48,718 nucleotides of DNA from Rhodopila globiformis (GCF_002937115.1 NZ_NHRY01000182.1:7501-56218); one strand, 5' to 3'. Positions 9,198 to 18,186 are shown, counted from the stretch's first letter. The notes: generated by a model not told the origin, from the letters alone. Numbers and translations are program-made.

Positions 9198-9860
9198 CTA
9201 CGTCGTCACCGGCCACCGGCGGCGCTGATAGGCCCCATCCCAGAACAGCCATTCGTACTGCGTCGAACGGATGAACGCCGTCATCATCCGCTCCCGCAGG
9301 GACTCCGAGGCGCCCGCCGCCGCCCGGTCGGTGGCGGCGATCACCGCCTGCACGACCTTGGCGAACGCCTCGTCGGCATAAGTGTCGATCCAGGCGCGAT
9401 AGGGGTTGTCCGGCCGGGCCTCGCGCGCAATTGCCACGCCGACATCCCAGTAGATCCAGAAACACGGCAGCAGCGCCGCCATCAGCACTTCCCACGGCTC
9501 GTGGTACGCGGTCGCCAGCAGGAAGCTGGTGTAGCTCAGGCAGTCCGGCGCTGGCTCCGGCGGTTCGGCGGTCAGGTCGAAGCGGGAGAAGTACTCGCTG
9601 TGCAGCGCCTGCTCGACCGCGATCCCTTCCAGCGCGGCGTCGGCGAACAGGCGCAGCGTCGCGCCGTCTGGTCCCCGCACGCCTGCCATGGCGAGGATGC
9701 GGGCGTACTGCTCCAGGTACAGCGCATCCTGGGTGACATAGAACTGGAAGCGTGCCTGATCCAGCGTCCCGGCCGCCAGTTCCCGGTTGAACGGCAAGGC
9801 GTGGATCGATGCCCGCAGCGCGCCCGTGCGCTGCCAGCCGTCGTCACAGAAGCTGCTCAT
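9198..9860 (-). CDS. tenA: TenA/thiaminase II family protein
   Basis: Hydrolyses aminopyrimidine degradation products of thiamin (or thiamin itself) for salvage into the pyrimidine branch. At 220 residues it has the family length. The nucleophile Cys133 lies in LLPCFWIYWDVG, matching the TenA active-site strand. YEWLFWDGAY (Glu203 within it) matches the conserved C-terminal helix, and the N-terminal FQFYVTQDALYL block is typical. Start ATG 9860 overlaps the pepN stop in an ATGA arrangement, so translation is likely coupled. A long in-frame upstream extension lies inside pepN and is rejected. thiE sits elsewhere in the window (35.7 kb). Confidence 0.9.
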   Translation of the reverse strand: MSSFCDDGWQRTGALRASIHALPFNRELAAGTLDQARFQFYVTQDALYLEQYARILAMAGVRGPDGATLRLFADAALEGIAVEQALHSEYFSRFDLTAEPPEPAPDCLSYTSFLLATAYHEPWEVLMAALLPCFWIYWDVGVAIAREARPDNPYRAWIDTYADEAFAKVVQAVIAATDRAAAGASESLRERMMTAFIRSTQYEWLFWDGAYQRRRWPVTT

Positions 9861-12493
9861 GCCAGGCTCTTCGACGCCATTTCGAACGTGTTCCGCGACA
9901 GGTTCGGCAGATCGAGGATGCGCTGCAGTTCCTGCTTCATCAGCGCCTGCCGGGCCGCGTCGTAGCGCCGCCACTGGCCCAGCGGCGACACCATCCGCGC
10001 CGCCACCTGCCCATTGGTCGGGTCAAGCTGGATGATCGTGTCGGCATACAGCCGATAGCCGGCACCCGACGGGTCATGGAAGCGGACCTGGTTGCCGGCG
10101 AAGCTGCTGATCAGGGCGCGGATCCGGTTCGGGTTGCGCAGGTCGAAATCGGCGTGGGCCTTCAGGGCCTGCACCGCCTGCACCGTATCCGGCAGCGGCG
10201 ACAGCGCCTGGATGGCGAACCACTTGTCCAGCACCAGCGGATCGTGCCGCCACGCCTGGTAGAACGCCGCCAGGGCATCCAGCCGCTCGGGACAATCCAC
10301 CCCCGACAGGATTCCCAGCGCCGCCAGCACGTCGGTCATGTTCTGTCCGGCGTCGAACTGCGCCTTGGCCAGCCTCACCGCAGCCGCGTCGCCGCTGGCG
10401 ACCAGATAGCTCAGGCAGCCATTGCGTAGCGACCGCCGTCCGATGGAGGCGCCGTCGATCCGGTACGGCCCGGTGTCGCTCAGGCGATCATAGGTTGCCC
10501 GCAGCCTGTCGTACAGCGCTTGGCCGATGGCGGTGCGGGCCCTGTCGCGCGCCGTGTGGATCGCATCGACATCGACGACCGTCATCTTGTCGGCCAGTGT
10601 CGATTCGCCGGGCAGCGCCAGCGCCTCGGCGGCAAAAGCCGGCTCCTGGTCGAGCAGTGATCCCACCGCTTCGAACAAGGCCGGATCAACCCCCGGTTGT
10701 CGGCCTTGCTGGAACGTCGCAACCATGTCGAGCAGCACGCTTGCCGCGACCTGCTGGCCGGAATCCCACCGTACGAATGGGTCGGTGTCGTGCGCCGCCA
10801 GGAAGCGAAGCCGCTCCGGCGACAGCCCCGACAGTTTCACAGGTGCGGAAAAATCGCGCAGCAGCGACGGAACAGGCGGGCTGGCGACGTCGACGAACTC
10901 GAACCGGTTGGTTGCCTGGGTTGCCAGCAGCACGCGGGTACCGGGCTTCGCCGCGGCCTCACCTTCCAGCCGCGTCGCCAGTTCCTGGCCGTTGCCGTCC
11001 AGCAGCCCCATCGCCACCGGAATCACCAGCGGCAGCTTTTCCGGCTGCCCGGGCGTCGGCTTGGTCTCCTGGCTGATGGTCAGGGTATAGCGCTTGGCGG
11101 CGGCATCGTAGGAATCCTCGACCGAGACGTCCGGCGTGCCCGCCTGGTGGTACCAGCGCTTGAACGCGGTCAGGTCGACGCCGGAGGCGTCCTGCATCGC
11201 TTGGACGAAATCATCGATCGTGACCGCCTGGTTGTCATGACGCGCGAAATACAGGTCCATGCCGCGGCGGAAGGCCTGGCGGCCGATGATGGTCGCCATC
11301 ATGCGGATCACCTCGGCGCCCTTGTTGTAAACCGTCGCGGTGTAGAAGTTGTCGATCGCCATGTAGGCGCTCGGCTGCACCGGGTGCGCCAGCGGCCCGG
11401 CATCCTCGCGGAATTGCGCCGCCCGCAGGCCACGCACATCGCCGATGCGCTTCACCGCGCGGCTGCTTTGATCGGCCGAGAACTCCTGGTCGCGATAAAC
11501 CGTCAGCCCTTCCTTCAGCGAAAGCTGGAACCAGTCGCGGCAGGTGACGCGGTTGCCGGTCCAGTTGTGGAAGTACTCGTGGGCGATCACCGTCTCGATG
11601 CCCTGGTAATCGACGTCGGTCGCGGTTTCCGGACGGGCGAGGACGTACTTGGTGTTGAAGACGTTCAGCCCCTTGTTCTCCATCGCGCCCATATTGAAGT
11701 CGGACACGGCGGCGATGTTGAACACGTCCAGGTCGTATTCCAGGCCGAAGACCTGCTCATCCCAGGCCATTGAGGTCTTCAGGGCCTGCATCGCGTGCGC
11801 GCAGCGATCCTCGTCGCCGCGGCGGACATAAATCGCGAGATCGACATGCCGACCGGAACGGGTAGTGAAGCTGTCCTTGACCGACACCAGGTCGCCGGCC
11901 ACCAGCGCAAACAGGTAACACGGCTTTGGGTGCGGATCCGTCCAGGTGATGCCGTGGCGCCCGTCGCCGAGATCCTTCACCGGGCCGGGATTGCCGTTCG
12001 ACAGCATCACCGGGCACGCGGCCTTGTCGGCAATGATCGTCGTCGTATAGCGCGACATCACGTCGGGACGGTCGGGGAAGTAGGTGATGCGGCGGAAGCC
12101 CTGCGCCTCGCACTGCGTGTAGTAGTTGCCGCCCGACACGTACAGGCCGCTGAATTCCGTATTGGCAATCGGCGTGAGCGAGGTGGTGATTTCCAGCACC
12201 GCCGTCGCCGGCACGTCGGTGATGGTCAGGCCGTCCCGGGTTTCGACCGGCGTGACCGGCGCGCCGTTGCAGGTGACGTCGACGAGTGTCAGCGCCTCGC
12301 CGTCGAGGTGCAGCGGCGCGTCATCGGGGGCCGCCGGATTGCGGCGAACCGACAGCTTCGACACCACCATGGTCGCCGTTTCCCCAAGCTCGAAGGTCAG
12401 GTCCACCGTATCTACCAAATAGGCGGGTGGCGCGTAGTCGGCGAGACGAACTTCCACCGGGGCGGCGTCGGTGCGGATGGAATCGGCTGGCAT
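9857..12493 (-). CDS. pepN: Aminopeptidase N (M1 family)
   Basis: Zinc metallo-aminopeptidase that removes N-terminal residues from peptides in the cytoplasm. At 878 residues it is the normal length of the proteobacterial PepN type. The exopeptidase motif GAMEN (GAMENKGLNVF) is near residue 267. The zinc motif HEYFHNWTGN begins near residue 304, and the downstream Glu ligand lies in SLKEGLTVYRDQEFSAD. The C-terminal helical domain ends in LSRNTFEMASKSLA. No signal peptide. ATG 12493 gives the expected N-terminus. The gene overlaps tenA by the ATGA junction. Confidence 0.97.
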   Translation of the reverse strand: MPADSIRTDAAPVEVRLADYAPPAYLVDTVDLTFELGETATMVVSKLSVRRNPAAPDDAPLHLDGEALTLVDVTCNGAPVTPVETRDGLTITDVPATAVLEITTSLTPIANTEFSGLYVSGGNYYTQCEAQGFRRITYFPDRPDVMSRYTTTIIADKAACPVMLSNGNPGPVKDLGDGRHGITWTDPHPKPCYLFALVAGDLVSVKDSFTTRSGRHVDLAIYVRRGDEDRCAHAMQALKTSMAWDEQVFGLEYDLDVFNIAAVSDFNMGAMENKGLNVFNTKYVLARPETATDVDYQGIETVIAHEYFHNWTGNRVTCRDWFQLSLKEGLTVYRDQEFSADQSSRAVKRIGDVRGLRAAQFREDAGPLAHPVQPSAYMAIDNFYTATVYNKGAEVIRMMATIIGRQAFRRGMDLYFARHDNQAVTIDDFVQAMQDASGVDLTAFKRWYHQAGTPDVSVEDSYDAAAKRYTLTISQETKPTPGQPEKLPLVIPVAMGLLDGNGQELATRLEGEAAAKPGTRVLLATQATNRFEFVDVASPPVPSLLRDFSAPVKLSGLSPERLRFLAAHDTDPFVRWDSGQQVAASVLLDMVATFQQGRQPGVDPALFEAVGSLLDQEPAFAAEALALPGESTLADKMTVVDVDAIHTARDRARTAIGQALYDRLRATYDRLSDTGPYRIDGASIGRRSLRNGCLSYLVASGDAAAVRLAKAQFDAGQNMTDVLAALGILSGVDCPERLDALAAFYQAWRHDPLVLDKWFAIQALSPLPDTVQAVQALKAHADFDLRNPNRIRALISSFAGNQVRFHDPSGAGYRLYADTIIQLDPTNGQVAARMVSPLGQWRRYDAARQALMKQELQRILDLPNLSRNTFEMASKSLA

Positions 12494-12534
12494 GATGTCT
12501 CCCGCGTCAGGTCGAACGGCATATATAGGCAGAG

Positions 12535-13419
12535 TTACCGGTTCCGCGCCGCCTCCGCGAGAATCTCCCGCGCCAGCGGCAGCATGGCGTAATCCACCAT
12601 CGCCCCCTGGTAGCTGACGGCGCCGAGCCCGGCCTTTTCCGCGGCCTCGAAGGCGGCGATCAGGCCCGTGTAATAGGCGACCTCCTCCGCCGTCGGCCGA
12701 TAAACGGCGTTGGCGATGGCGACGTGGGTCGGGTGCATCACCGCGACGCCGGTGTAGCCGATGTCGCGCGCCCGGCGAATCAGCCGCTCCACCGCCGGCA
12801 GGTCGTCCTGCGGCGTGCCGAAGATGCCGGCAATCGGATACATCGCCCCGCCCGCCCGGCTGTCGAGCACCAGCTTGGAGGCTAGATACAGTTGCTCCTC
12901 GCCACCCGCCGTCGCGCGAAAGCCGAAGGCGCGGGCGAAGTCGCCGGACACCGGACCGCTGATCGCGCCGTGGATGCCGCGCACCCGGGTGCTGGCTTTC
13001 GCCAGGTTGCAGGCGTCGTACATCCCCTGCGCGGTTTCTGGCAACGGCAGGATGCCGACGGTGCCGAGCGGCAGGCCGGCACGGCCCTCGGCATAGCTCA
13101 GCAGGTCGTGGGCACGGCGGATTTCATCCGGTGTGGCGACCTTGGGCATGACGATCGCCGTCAGGCCCTCGGTGACCGCGGCGGCGATTTCGGCCTCGGT
13201 GCCGCCGTACAGCGGCTGGATCCGCACGAAGGCGCCGACGCCGGCCTCGCGCAGTTCCTGGATCTCGCTTTTCAGGTTGTCCATCGCCTGCGGCTTGAAC
13301 TGCGGCGGCACCGAATCCTCGATATCGAGCACCGCCGCGCCGGGCGACACGCGGATCGCCTTCGCCACCCAGTCGCGGCGGTGGGCAGGTACGAACAGGG
13401 CGGATCGGATCGGCCACAT
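12535..13419 (-). CDS. HpcH/HpaI aldolase / citrate lyase beta-like protein
   Basis: CoA-ester lyase of the CitE/malyl-CoA lyase group, 294 residues. It opens with RSALFVPAHRRDWVAKA, then AVLDIEDSVPP (metal/acid-binding region), FVRIQPLYGG (CitE-type Arg), VMPKVATPDEI and HGAISGPVSGDFARAFG. The C-terminal block is GYTGVAVMHPTHV. GGAGAG 8-9 nt before ATG 13419 supports this start over the longer open frame. It probably cleaves or makes C-C bonds in small CoA thioesters (malyl-, citramalyl-CoA like), but the substrate cannot be read. It is divergent from the hemerythrin gene and 42 bp beyond pepN on the same strand, so it may be transcribed with pepN-tenA. Confidence 0.88.
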   Translation of the reverse strand: MWPIRSALFVPAHRRDWVAKAIRVSPGAAVLDIEDSVPPQFKPQAMDNLKSEIQELREAGVGAFVRIQPLYGGTEAEIAAAVTEGLTAIVMPKVATPDEIRRAHDLLSYAEGRAGLPLGTVGILPLPETAQGMYDACNLAKASTRVRGIHGAISGPVSGDFARAFGFRATAGGEEQLYLASKLVLDSRAGGAMYPIAGIFGTPQDDLPAVERLIRRARDIGYTGVAVMHPTHVAIANAVYRPTAEEVAYYTGLIAAFEAAEKAGLGAVSYQGAMVDYAMLPLAREILAEAARNR

Positions 13420-13506
13420 GCTGACGCTCTCCTTTGGATGCTTTCCGGCGGAGATGAGTGTGGAAGCAGACGCGGCCGCGTGCAATCCGCGCTGCGGCCG
13501 ATAAAT

Positions 13507-13523
13507 TGGTACTGCCTGTACCA
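13507..13523. promoter_or_regulatory. Palindromic operator candidate TGGTAC-N5-GTACCA
   Basis: A perfect 6-bp inverted repeat (TGGTAC 13507-13512, GTACCA 13518-13523) with a 5-bp spacer sits 41 bp before the hemerythrin-like start and 88 bp before the divergent lyase start. Its size and position suit a dimeric repressor. I do not recognise it as a named NsrR or FNR site. Confidence 0.45.
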
Positions 13524-13563
13524 GATTAACGGTATCCTGCCGCGACAGCCTGGAGACCACGTC

Positions 13564-14037
13564 ATGACCGTTACCCACAATGATGATGCCATTTCACCGC
13601 AGGAAGCGGCCGCGCTGGTCGATCTGATCCTGGACCGCTACCACGCCGTACAGCGGGCCGAAGTACCGGCGCTGATACGCCTCGCCCGGCAGGTGCAGGC
13701 GCAGCATCCCGATGCGCCGCGCGAGCTTGTCCCGCTGCTCGAACGCATGCGCGTCAACCTGGACGCGCACATGCAGAAGGAAGAGGACGGCCTGTTCCCC
13801 GCCATGCGGCTCGCCGAACCGGTGTCGGCCGTTGCCGTCGAGATCATGCGCGACGAGCACGACGATCACGCAAAGCATCTGCGCGACCTGCAGCGCCTGA
13901 CCAACGACCACACGCCGCCGACTCATGCCAGCCTGGAATGGCGCCAGTTGTGTGCCGGCACCCGCAAGCTGGCCGACGACCTCGTGGAGCACATCCGCCT
14001 GGAGAACGAGGTGCTGTTTCCCCGATTTGGCGCCTGA
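13564..14037 (+). CDS. Hemerythrin-like HHE protein, RIC/YtfE C-terminal type
   Basis: Predicted di-iron protein of 157 residues, a four-helix bundle. Metal-ligand candidates appear in order: RYHAVQRAEVP, LDAHMQKEEDGLFPAM (H and E), MRDEHDDH, and VEHIRLENEVLFPRF. The pattern, including WRQL and the terminal HIRLEN..LFPRF, resembles the catalytic domain of the iron-sulfur-cluster repair protein RIC (YtfE/ScdA) without its N-terminal ScdA domain. This suggests a role in nitrosative or oxidative stress or O2/NO handling. It starts at ATG 13564; an in-frame open stretch upstream lies over the divergent gene and is not coding. The TGGTAC palindrome lies just upstream. Confidence 0.83.
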   Translation: MTVTHNDDAISPQEAAALVDLILDRYHAVQRAEVPALIRLARQVQAQHPDAPRELVPLLERMRVNLDAHMQKEEDGLFPAMRLAEPVSAVAVEIMRDEHDDHAKHLRDLQRLTNDHTPPTHASLEWRQLCAGTRKLADDLVEHIRLENEVLFPRFGA

Positions 14038-14115
14038 CCCGATTTGGTGCAGCCAGGGATTCGGAATAACGTGGATAACGTGGAGGACGGGAGCCTCCAC
14101 GGGAGGTTTCGTCCA

Positions 14116-15156
14116 ATGCGTTACCCGACCCACCTGTTGCCCACGACGGTCGTTGGTAGTTATCCCCAGCCCGATTGGCTGGTCGATCACGACGCGTTGC
14201 TCAGCCATGGCGTACCACGTGCCCAGGCGCACGACATGTGGCGCGTAGCGCCTCCGCTGCTCGAGCAGGCGCAGAATGACGCGACAATCCTGGCGATTCA
14301 CGACATGGAGCGCGCCGGAATCGATATCCTGACGGACGGAGAGATCCGCCGGGAGAGCTATTCGAACCACTTCGCACTGGCGCTGGAAGGAGTCGATTCC
14401 GACACGACCGGCAAGTTGCACACAGCCAGCGGCCGGGTCATCAGGGTACCACGCGTGGTAGGTCAGATTCGGCACAAGGTTTACGTCGAGACGCACGGAG
14501 CCAAATTCCTCCAGGCCAACACCGATCGCGCCGTCAAAGTGACGCTTCCCGGCCCGTTCACCCTGTCGCGGCAGGTACAGGACGACTTCTATAAGGACGA
14601 GGAAGCGCTCGCGATGGCGTACGCCGCCGCGGTCAATTGCGAACTCCGGGCGCTGAAGGCGCTCGGCGTCGACGTCGTGCAACTCGACGAGCCCTGGGTG
14701 CGAACCGCGCCGGACAAGGCCATCCGCTATGGCGTCAAGGCGATCAACCGCGCGCTGGACGGCATCGACGGACCCACCATCGTGCACGTGTGCTTCGGCT
14801 ACGCGGCGGTGGTGGCGGAAAAGCCGAGCGGCTACAGCTTCCTGGGCGAACTCGGCGGCACCACGGCGCGGCAGATCTCGATCGAGGCGGCGCAACCCCG
14901 GCTCGATCTCGGCGTGCTGCGCGACCTGGCGGGCAAGACGATCATGCTGGGCGTGCTGGACCTGGGCGACCCGGCGGTGGAGACCGCCGAAACCGTTGCC
15001 GCCCGCATCCGCGCCGGGTTGCGCTTCGTCGCGCCGGAGCGACTGGTGCCAGCCCCGGATTGCGGCATGAAGTACCTGCCCCGGCAGACGGCGTTCGGCA
15101 AACTGAAGGCGCTGGCCGACGGCGCGGCGCTGGTTCGCCGGGAGCTGGCAGCATGA
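14116..15156 (+). CDS. MetE C-terminal-like (cobalamin-independent methionine synthase type) protein
   Basis: A stand-alone homologue of the catalytic C-terminal barrel of MetE, 346 residues. It lacks the N-terminal barrel that full-length MetE (about 750 residues) has. It starts TTVVGSYPQPDWL, then LTDGEIRRESY and VVQLDEPW. Zinc-ligand candidates are VHVCFGYA (His and Cys), ISIEAA (Glu) and PAPDCGMKYL (Cys). Thiol methyl transfer is therefore plausible. GGGAGG 9 nt before ATG 14116 supports the start. The stop overlaps the start of the iron-sulfur subunit by ATGA. It is likely a substrate-specific methyl- or thiol-transfer enzyme of a pathway rather than the housekeeping methionine synthase. 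Confidence 0.85.
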   Translation: MRYPTHLLPTTVVGSYPQPDWLVDHDALLSHGVPRAQAHDMWRVAPPLLEQAQNDATILAIHDMERAGIDILTDGEIRRESYSNHFALALEGVDSDTTGKLHTASGRVIRVPRVVGQIRHKVYVETHGAKFLQANTDRAVKVTLPGPFTLSRQVQDDFYKDEEALAMAYAAAVNCELRALKALGVDVVQLDEPWVRTAPDKAIRYGVKAINRALDGIDGPTIVHVCFGYAAVVAEKPSGYSFLGELGGTTARQISIEAAQPRLDLGVLRDLAGKTIMLGVLDLGDPAVETAETVAARIRAGLRFVAPERLVPAPDCGMKYLPRQTAFGKLKALADGAALVRRELAA

Positions 15157-15620
15157 GCATCCATTTCACCGTCAACGGCCAGGCGGCTGCCGTCGACGTG
15201 GATCCGGCCACGCCGCTGCTCGACGTGCTGCGCAACCAGCTCGACCTGAAAGGCTCGCGCTACGGCTGCGGCCTGGAGCAATGCGGCACCTGCATGGTGC
15301 TGATCGATGGCGAGGCCGCCTATTCCTGCGCCCGGGAGATCGGCTCGCTGGCCGGCCACAGCGTCACCACGATCGAGGGCCTGGGCACCCCGAGCGAGCC
15401 GCATCCGTTGCAGCGTGCGTTCCTGGAGGAACAGGCGGGACAGTGCGGCTACTGCCTGTCCGGCATCATCGTCAGCGCCAAGGCACTGCTCGACCGCAAT
15501 CCGTCGCCGACGCGTGCGGAGATCGTCGATGCGCTGGACAAGCACCTCTGCCGCTGCGGCACCCACACCCGCATCATCAAGGCCGTGCAAAAGGCCGCGG
15601 CGATGGGGGCACCGGCATGA
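15153..15620 (+). CDS. 2Fe-2S subunit of a xanthine-dehydrogenase-family molybdenum hydroxylase
   Basis: Small electron-transfer subunit, 155 residues. The N-terminal plant-ferredoxin-like domain has CGLEQCGTC plus a later Cys (AAYSC), binding one [2Fe-2S]. The C-terminal helical domain has CGYCLSG and HLCRCGTHTRI, binding the second. The length and motifs match nicotinate dehydrogenase (NicA), isoquinoline 1-oxidoreductase and aldehyde oxidoreductase small subunits. It overlaps the genes on both sides by ATGA junctions, so all three are translated as one coupled unit. There is no FAD subunit in the operon, as is usual for the IOR/NicAB type, which passes electrons to a cytochrome. Confidence 0.93.
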   Translation: MSIHFTVNGQAAAVDVDPATPLLDVLRNQLDLKGSRYGCGLEQCGTCMVLIDGEAAYSCAREIGSLAGHSVTTIEGLGTPSEPHPLQRAFLEEQAGQCGYCLSGIIVSAKALLDRNPSPTRAEIVDALDKHLCRCGTHTRIIKAVQKAAAMGAPA

Positions 15621-17722
15621 GCGACACCCTGCCGCTGAGCATCCTGAACAACCGCCGCATGGACAGATGGCTGGCGTTCCGCCCGGACCGCACCGTCCGC
15701 CTCGCCGTCGGCAAGGTGGAAATCGGCCAGGGGGTGCTGATCGCCCTGTCGCAGATCGCCGCCGAGGAACTGGATGTGGCGATCGACCGCATCGACATCC
15801 TGTCGGGCGACACGGCCGCGGCGCCGGATGAAGGCTCGACCAGTTCCAGCCAGTCGATCGAGATGTCGGGCCGCTCGGTGCGGCTGGTCAGCGCGGAACT
15901 GCGGGCGCGGATCCTCGGGCGGCTGGCGCAGCGGCTGAACTGCGCGCCGGAGGACCTGTCGGTCGAGGATGGCGTCTTCCTGCAAGGCGGCGCGCCGACG
16001 GGCCACGACTACTGGAATTTCGCCGGCGCCGAGGATTTCGCCGCCGAGATCACCGGCACGGCGCCGCCGAAACCGCCCGGAGCGTATACGGTCGTCGGCC
16101 AGCCGGTGCCGCGCCGCGACCTGGCCGCCAAGGTCACCGGCGCCGCGTTCATCCACGACATGGTCCGGCCGGACCTGCTGCATGCCCGCATCCTGCGCCA
16201 ACCCTCGCGTGGCGCGAAGCTGGAGTCGCTCAACGAGGCAGCGATCCGGCGCGTGGCCGGCCGCGACATCCGCATCGTGCGCGTCGGCGATTTCATCGCG
16301 TTCGTTGGGTCCGACGAAACCGCGGTACAGCGCGCCGCCGACGCTGCGCCGGCGCACGCGGTCTGGAGCGGCGTGCGCGTGTTGACCGCTGCGCAGCAGG
16401 AAGCGGCGTGGTTCCGCGATCGGCCGTCGGACGACCGCTTCATCGGCGATCCGGGACCCCCGCTGGAAACCGGAACCATCGTCAGTGCGACATATTCCCG
16501 TCCATATGTTGCCCATGCCGCGCTGGCGCCGTCCTGCGCTCTGGCGGAATACCGCAACGACCATCTGTCGGTATGGTCGCATACCCAGGGGGTCTATCCG
16601 CTGCGCAACAGCCTCGCCGCCATCCTGGGCCTGGAGCGGGAGCAGGTCACCGTGCGTCACGCCCAGGGCGCCGGCTGCTACGGGCACAACGGCGCCGACG
16701 ATGCCGCCCTGGACGCCGCGATCATCGCCATGCAGATCCCCGGGTCTTGCATCCGCGTGCAATGGCGGCGCGAGGAGGAATTTGGCTTCGAGCCAGTCGG
16801 CACGGCGCACATGACCCGGCTCCGCGCCGCGCTTGACGAGTCCGGGCGGCCGCTGGATTGGACGGCGGAGGTCTGGGCGGGGTCGCATGTGCAGCGTCCG
16901 GTGTTCGGCGGCACGATGCTGGCGCATGAGGCACTGCCGCCGCCGCCGCCGCCGCCCAGGGCGAATGATCCGACCGAGGCGAATGGCGGCGGCGGTACCC
17001 GCAATGCCGTCCCGCTGTATGATTTCGCCGCCAAACGGGTGATTCATCATCTGGCGCTGGAAACGCCGGTGCGCACCTCGTCGCTGCGCGGCCTCGGCGC
17101 ACTGCCGAATGTGTTTGCCCTGGAATGCTTCATGGATGAACTGGCGGAGCGGGCCGGAGTCGATCCGGTCGCCTATCGTTTGTCGCTGCTGTCCGATCCG
17201 CGCGCCCGGCGGCTGATCGAGACGGTGTCAGACCGTTGCGCCTGGGCTTCACGGGAAGCTGTTGGCAGCGGACGCGGGCTTGGGCTGGCGTGGAGCCGTT
17301 ACAAGAACAAGGCAGCCTACGCCTGTGTCGCGGTCGAACTTGAGGTGGACAGGGACATCATGCTGCGCCGGATCTGGTGTGCCGCCGACGCCGGATTGGT
17401 TATCAACCCGGACGGCGCCCGCAACCAGCTGGAAGGCGGGATCATCCACGCCGCCAGCATGACGCTGAAGGAGCAGGTGACGCTGGATGGCGAGGGGATT
17501 GCCTCGCTGGACTGGGACCACTACCCGATCCTGCGTTTCTCTGAAGTGCCGGAGATCGATACGGTGATCATCCCCAATCCGGACCAGCCGACGCTCGGCA
17601 TGGGAGAATGCACCTTCGGCCCTACCGCCGCGGCCATCGGCAATGCGCTGTATCATGCGCTGGGTGTGCGGATTCGCGACATGCCGTTGACACGGGAACG
17701 GATCGCCGCGGCGCTGGTATGA
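15617..17722 (+). CDS. Molybdopterin-binding subunit of a xanthine-dehydrogenase-family hydroxylase
   Basis: Catalytic molybdenum subunit of 701 residues, isoquinoline 1-oxidoreductase / nicotinate dehydrogenase large-subunit type. It opens RLAVGKVEIGQGVLIALSQI, followed by TSSSQSIEMSGRSVR. The typical middle is GAAFIHDMVRPDLLHARILR. HAQGAGCYGHNGADDAA and PVRTSSLRGLGALPNVFALE are cofactor-binding regions. The C-terminal LGMGECTFGPTAAAIGNALY carries the presumed catalytic Glu in its GE. There is no Tat signal and no C-terminal cytochrome domain, so it should be cytoplasmic and its electron acceptor is not encoded here. A seven-proline run (LPPPPPPPRAND) sits near residue 440. Substrate unknown, probably an N-heterocycle or aldehyde. 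Confidence 0.92.
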   Translation: MSDTLPLSILNNRRMDRWLAFRPDRTVRLAVGKVEIGQGVLIALSQIAAEELDVAIDRIDILSGDTAAAPDEGSTSSSQSIEMSGRSVRLVSAELRARILGRLAQRLNCAPEDLSVEDGVFLQGGAPTGHDYWNFAGAEDFAAEITGTAPPKPPGAYTVVGQPVPRRDLAAKVTGAAFIHDMVRPDLLHARILRQPSRGAKLESLNEAAIRRVAGRDIRIVRVGDFIAFVGSDETAVQRAADAAPAHAVWSGVRVLTAAQQEAAWFRDRPSDDRFIGDPGPPLETGTIVSATYSRPYVAHAALAPSCALAEYRNDHLSVWSHTQGVYPLRNSLAAILGLEREQVTVRHAQGAGCYGHNGADDAALDAAIIAMQIPGSCIRVQWRREEEFGFEPVGTAHMTRLRAALDESGRPLDWTAEVWAGSHVQRPVFGGTMLAHEALPPPPPPPRANDPTEANGGGGTRNAVPLYDFAAKRVIHHLALETPVRTSSLRGLGALPNVFALECFMDELAERAGVDPVAYRLSLLSDPRARRLIETVSDRCAWASREAVGSGRGLGLAWSRYKNKAAYACVAVELEVDRDIMLRRIWCAADAGLVINPDGARNQLEGGIIHAASMTLKEQVTLDGEGIASLDWDHYPILRFSEVPEIDTVIIPNPDQPTLGMGECTFGPTAAAIGNALYHALGVRIRDMPLTRERIAAALV

Positions 17723-18186
17723 CGGGTGGTTTCATCCTTCGCTGATCATTCAGGCGCATCCTTATTTGGAAGGAGCGACGCTGGCGACAGGGTGAAGGGA
17801 TGTGCGGACAGCTTTGCTGAATCGTTGCTGCCAACTTTGGGAGCACGCTTTGGGCCCGAGCCGAAATAACCGATCCACGCCGGACTCAGAAGGGCCGTTT
17901 CCAACGGCATCGACAGCTTACGTTTCGGCCCCGGCAACCTCGCCCACCGCGTGAACAAGCTCGATCCATGTTTCAGCATGCATGTGGCCGGCGCATTTTC
18001 CGGCCTGCTCCGATAATCCTCTGACATATTCCAGCGCGCTCTTGTTCCAATATCGTTTAACAAACGGACCATAAAAACTGCTGATTGTCACACAACTTTC
18101 TGTTATCACATTCCTGCGGAATGACATCCGGCCTGACAAAAACCGGCAAAATGCCGTTCAGCTCTGAAAGAGGATGTGACGCTGAA
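17723..18186. other. Intergenic region with possible decayed minus-strand frame
   Basis: No supportable gene. Two overlapping minus-strand frames (17918-18139 and 17746-18072) each contain a stretch with protein-like composition (ALEYVRGLSEQAGKCAGH, then PLETALLSPAWIGYFGSG) joined by a frame change near 17930. This could be a frameshifted remnant of a small gene, but I recognise no family. The 18040-18110 segment is AT-rich and probably contains the promoter for the rightward cassette. Confidence 0.3.
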
